Assembly (NCBI RefSeq): GCF_022640935.1 | Contig: NZ_JALCCV010000023.1 | Location: forward strand, 1 to 36,501 | Length of the DNA stretch: 36,501 nucleotides | Source: Bifidobacterium sp. | GTDB taxonomy: Bacteria > Actinomycetota > Actinomycetes > Actinomycetales > Bifidobacteriaceae | Reading direction: 5' to 3' | Part shown: positions 36,426 through 36,501 of the stretch, piece after piece | Layout: every line of letters begins with the position of its first letter | How positions within the stretch are numbered: position 1 is the stretch's first letter | Notes under the pieces: model-generated | The model's database searches: none | What the model was told of the DNA's origin: nothing | The model's input: the letters and a program-made list of their open reading frames with translations, nothing else | Made by a program: the position numbers and the translations under genes

Positions 36426-36501
36426 GTCTTCAGATTCTTCCACGTCTGCGGGACCGTTTTGGCCGGCCTGCGTCGTGGAGGCACCTAAAACGGCACCCAG
36501 C

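Overview
The window is high-GC DNA coding almost throughout and reads as chromosomal core sequence of a bifidobacterium or close relative (Bifidobacteriaceae, Actinomycetota). The evidence is the gene content: RNase P RNA next to recX, hpf-secA, a PASTA-type Ser/Thr kinase beside a polyprenyl synthase, a principal sigma factor, a full topoisomerase IV pair (parE and parC), SepH, a DUF4193 zinc-ribbon protein, dut and a bifunctional Rel. GTG and TTG starts are common (secA, plsC, sigA, parE, MFS gene). No rRNA, tRNA, IS element, prophage or CRISPR array was seen. The genus is an inference from gene families, not a database match.

Layout. 1-2115: 3' part of recX, the RNase P RNA gene on the minus strand, and the long ribosome hibernation factor hpf. 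2543-6756: secA, two hairpins, then a lone trpD. 6932-11983: a small two-helix membrane protein (minus), an acyltransferase (plus) whose 3' end overlaps a PASTA kinase (minus), and an idsA-like polyprenyl synthase (minus). This plsC/kinase/idsA grouping resembles the pknL neighbourhood of mycobacteria. 11984-12185 holds two perfect DnaA boxes. 12186-16984: a DUF4192-like gene, sigA and parE.

16985-26746: aspA (minus), an AT-rich gap, a DUF2975 membrane protein with its XRE regulator, an MFS transporter and a very long Lhr helicase. 26747-36501: parC (minus), an alkaline-phosphatase-fold phosphodiesterase, sepH (minus), DUF4193-dut, rel and a cyclophilin (minus).

How the genes work together. 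Most are housekeeping: protein export (SecA), transcription (SigA), chromosome decatenation (ParE/ParC), nucleotide-pool hygiene (Dut), stringent response and ribosome dormancy (Rel, HPF), RNA processing (RNase P) and division (SepH). The most accessory-looking part is aspA to lhr (17119-26634), which sits between parE and parC. I found no convincing new multi-gene system. The best leads are regulatory: paired DnaA boxes, a helically phased ATTGTTT series in the AT-rich gap, and nested inverted repeats upstream of DUF4193-dut. There are also several low-complexity insertions in otherwise conserved proteins.
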